Made by a program: the position numbers and the translations under genes. From NCBI GenBank assembly GCA_027068235.1, contig JAMOUE010000105.1, positions 1 through 13,057 on the forward strand: DNA of 13,057 nucleotides, written 5' to 3'. Source of the stretch: Deltaproteobacteria bacterium. Its GTDB lineage: Bacteria; Desulfobacterota; Dissulfuribacteria; Dissulfuribacterales; QOAL01. Under the pieces are notes generated by a model, which searched no databases, was not told where the DNA came from, and was given only the letters and a program-made list of their open reading frames with translations. The first letter of the stretch is position 1. Every line of letters begins with the position of its first letter. This document shows, piece by piece, positions 12,131-13,057 of the stretch.

Positions 12131-13057
12131 ATCTTACCTCCATGGGCTGAAATTATTTGTCTGGCAATGGTGAGCCCAAGGCCAGTGCCGCTTTGTCTAG
12201 GTGCAGTTTTTGCCTGATAAAATTTTTCAAAAACCCTTGATTGTTCGTGGGCTTCAAGACCCGGGCCGGCATCTATTACCGCAATCTGAACATGTGCCTG
12301 CTTTTTATCTACCTTTTTTCTGACATCTATTTTTATTATACCATTTGTTGGGCTAAAAGTTATAGCATTATCCAGTAAATTAAGCAGCACCCTTTCCATT
12401 CTTTTTCTGTCAATGGCAACAGTAAGGGTTTTTTCCTTATTTTCAACTACAAGGGTCAAATCTTTGGCGGCCAGTAAAGTTTCTACGTTTTCATGGACCG
12501 TATCAATCAACTCCTGTATAGGAACTTCCTTCCTGTTTAAATTCAAGAGCCCTGCCTGCATCTTTGATAGATCCAAAAGCTCTTCTATAAGGCCCTTGAA
12601 CCGTTCCATACTGGTGTTTAGAACATCAAGTAGTTTGGCCTGCCTGTCGTTCAGCTCACCTATGCCAGGTTCTCTCAATAGTCTACTAGCTTCCAGCATT
12701 GCTGCCAAAGGCGTCTTTAGCTCATGGCTGGCAACTGCTATGAAGTCAGACTTCAATGTATCCAATTCCTTCAGACTTTTGGCCATATTGTTAAAAGATT
12801 TTGCCAGATCTCCCAATTCGTCTTTTGTGATGACCGGAATCTGATGATCGAAGTCACCGCCACCAATTGCCTCTGTACCCTTCTGAAGATATCGTATGGG
12901 CTTCTTTATGTAAATATAAAGTGCCCATGGTACAAAAAGGGCAACCACAAAGGCTATCAACATCAAGATGATGGTACCATTTTTTACCTGGTTAATGACC
13001 CTTGAAGTCTCCAATGACCTGCTCTTCAAGCTGGCCTTCTGAATGACCTCTGCCTTT
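12049..13057 (-). CDS. Sensor histidine kinase, 5' end beyond the window
   Basis: Inner-membrane two-component sensor kinase; the frame stays open to the window edge, so the N-terminal sensor region is missing from view. Order of what is visible: a transmembrane helix (GTIILMLIAFVVALFVPWAL), a HAMP linker (PIRYLQKGTEAIGGGDF to about SLKELD), the HisKA dimerisation domain with phospho-acceptor His in ASHELKTPLAAM (codon at 12724-12726), then the ATPase domain with N box LLNLLDNAITFSP, G1 DAGPGLE and G2 SGTGLGLTIARQI. The sequence around the H box resembles GlrK/QseE more than PhoR-type kinases. Its 3' end overlaps a lipoprotein gene by 82 bases. No response regulator follows, unlike glrK-qseG-glrR of enterobacteria, so the partner is upstream or elsewhere. 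A TTG at 13029 is not the true start. Confidence 0.93.
   Translation of the reverse strand, partial: KAEVIQKASLKSRSLETSRVINQVKNGTIILMLIAFVVALFVPWALYIYIKKPIRYLQKGTEAIGGGDFDHQIPVITKDELGDLAKSFNNMAKSLKELDTLKSDFIAVASHELKTPLAAMLEASRLLREPGIGELNDRQAKLLDVLNTSMERFKGLIEELLDLSKMQAGLLNLNRKEVPIQELIDTVHENVETLLAAKDLTLVVENKEKTLTVAIDRKRMERVLLNLLDNAITFSPTNGIIKIDVRKKVDKKQAHVQIAVIDAGPGLEAHEQSRVFEKFYQAKTAPRQSGTGLGLTIARQIISAHGGKIWIESPPPQELAVAEQKGTAVFILLPL
12137..12142 (-). promoter_or_regulatory. Shine-Dalgarno of the lipoprotein gene, inside the kinase gene
   Basis: GGAGGT on the minus strand, with TAAGAT-like spacing to the TTG at 12130, fixes the start of the overlapping lipoprotein gene. Confidence 0.75.

Noticed and set aside
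1..13057. CRISPR array, tRNA or rRNA genes, transposase, integrase or toxin-antitoxin pair
   Set aside because: Looked for on both strands; no regularly spaced repeats, tRNA-like cloverleaf with a conserved TTC loop, or recognisable mobile or toxin protein was seen.

Overview
The window looks like chromosomal DNA of a Gram-negative anaerobe, most likely a member of the Desulfobacterota (former Deltaproteobacteria). The outer-envelope genes (a Pal lipoprotein, a Skp/OmpH chaperone, an ArnT-type membrane glycosyltransferase) show an outer membrane. The protein style, acetate kinase, the FolE2-type GTP cyclohydrolase and a degenerate dispersed repeat of a kind common in that phylum fit this placement. 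The placement is inference from sequence flavour, not from a marker gene. Genes are tightly packed, and GTG and TTG starts with good Shine-Dalgarno (SD) sequences are frequent.

Layout. On the plus strand the window opens with the possible last codons of an unknown gene, then thrC (threonine synthase). Everything after about 1467 is on the minus strand. Read in transcription order from the right edge: a HAMP sensor histidine kinase cut by the window edge; a small lipoprotein overlapping its 3' end (a GlrK/QseG-like pair without its response regulator here); a 470-base gene-free stretch with AT-rich palindromes, a terminator and a dispersed repeat; an ArnT/PMT-like integral-membrane glycosyltransferase; pal; ompH/skp; a full-length transketolase; ackA; and a compact four-gene run made of a stand-alone RibD-C/DHFR-like reductase, a PP-loop ATPase with two CxxC pairs, a family 2 glycosyltransferase and FolE2. 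This run converges on thrC with only 4 bases between the two stop codons.

How the genes fit together. Transketolase and acetate kinase are central carbon metabolism, and Pal, Skp and the ArnT-like enzyme serve the envelope. The most curious block is 2387-4588. Its four genes overlap end to start, and they join the enzyme that makes dihydroneopterin triphosphate from GTP (FolE2) to a pterin/pyrimidine-type reductase, a nucleotide-activating PP-loop enzyme and a sugar transferase. No other folate, queuosine or riboflavin gene is in the window, so the end product cannot be deduced; a modified or glycosylated pterin or deazapurine is a hypothesis.

The main non-coding signals are an approximately 80-base imperfect inverted repeat in the ackA leader, tandem hairpins (one with a U-tract) wedged between pal and ompH directly against the ompH ribosome binding site, a terminator after transketolase, a bidirectional-looking AT-rich terminator after the lipoprotein gene, and the structured repeat at about 11232-11377. 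I saw no tRNA, rRNA, CRISPR array, transposase or phage gene.
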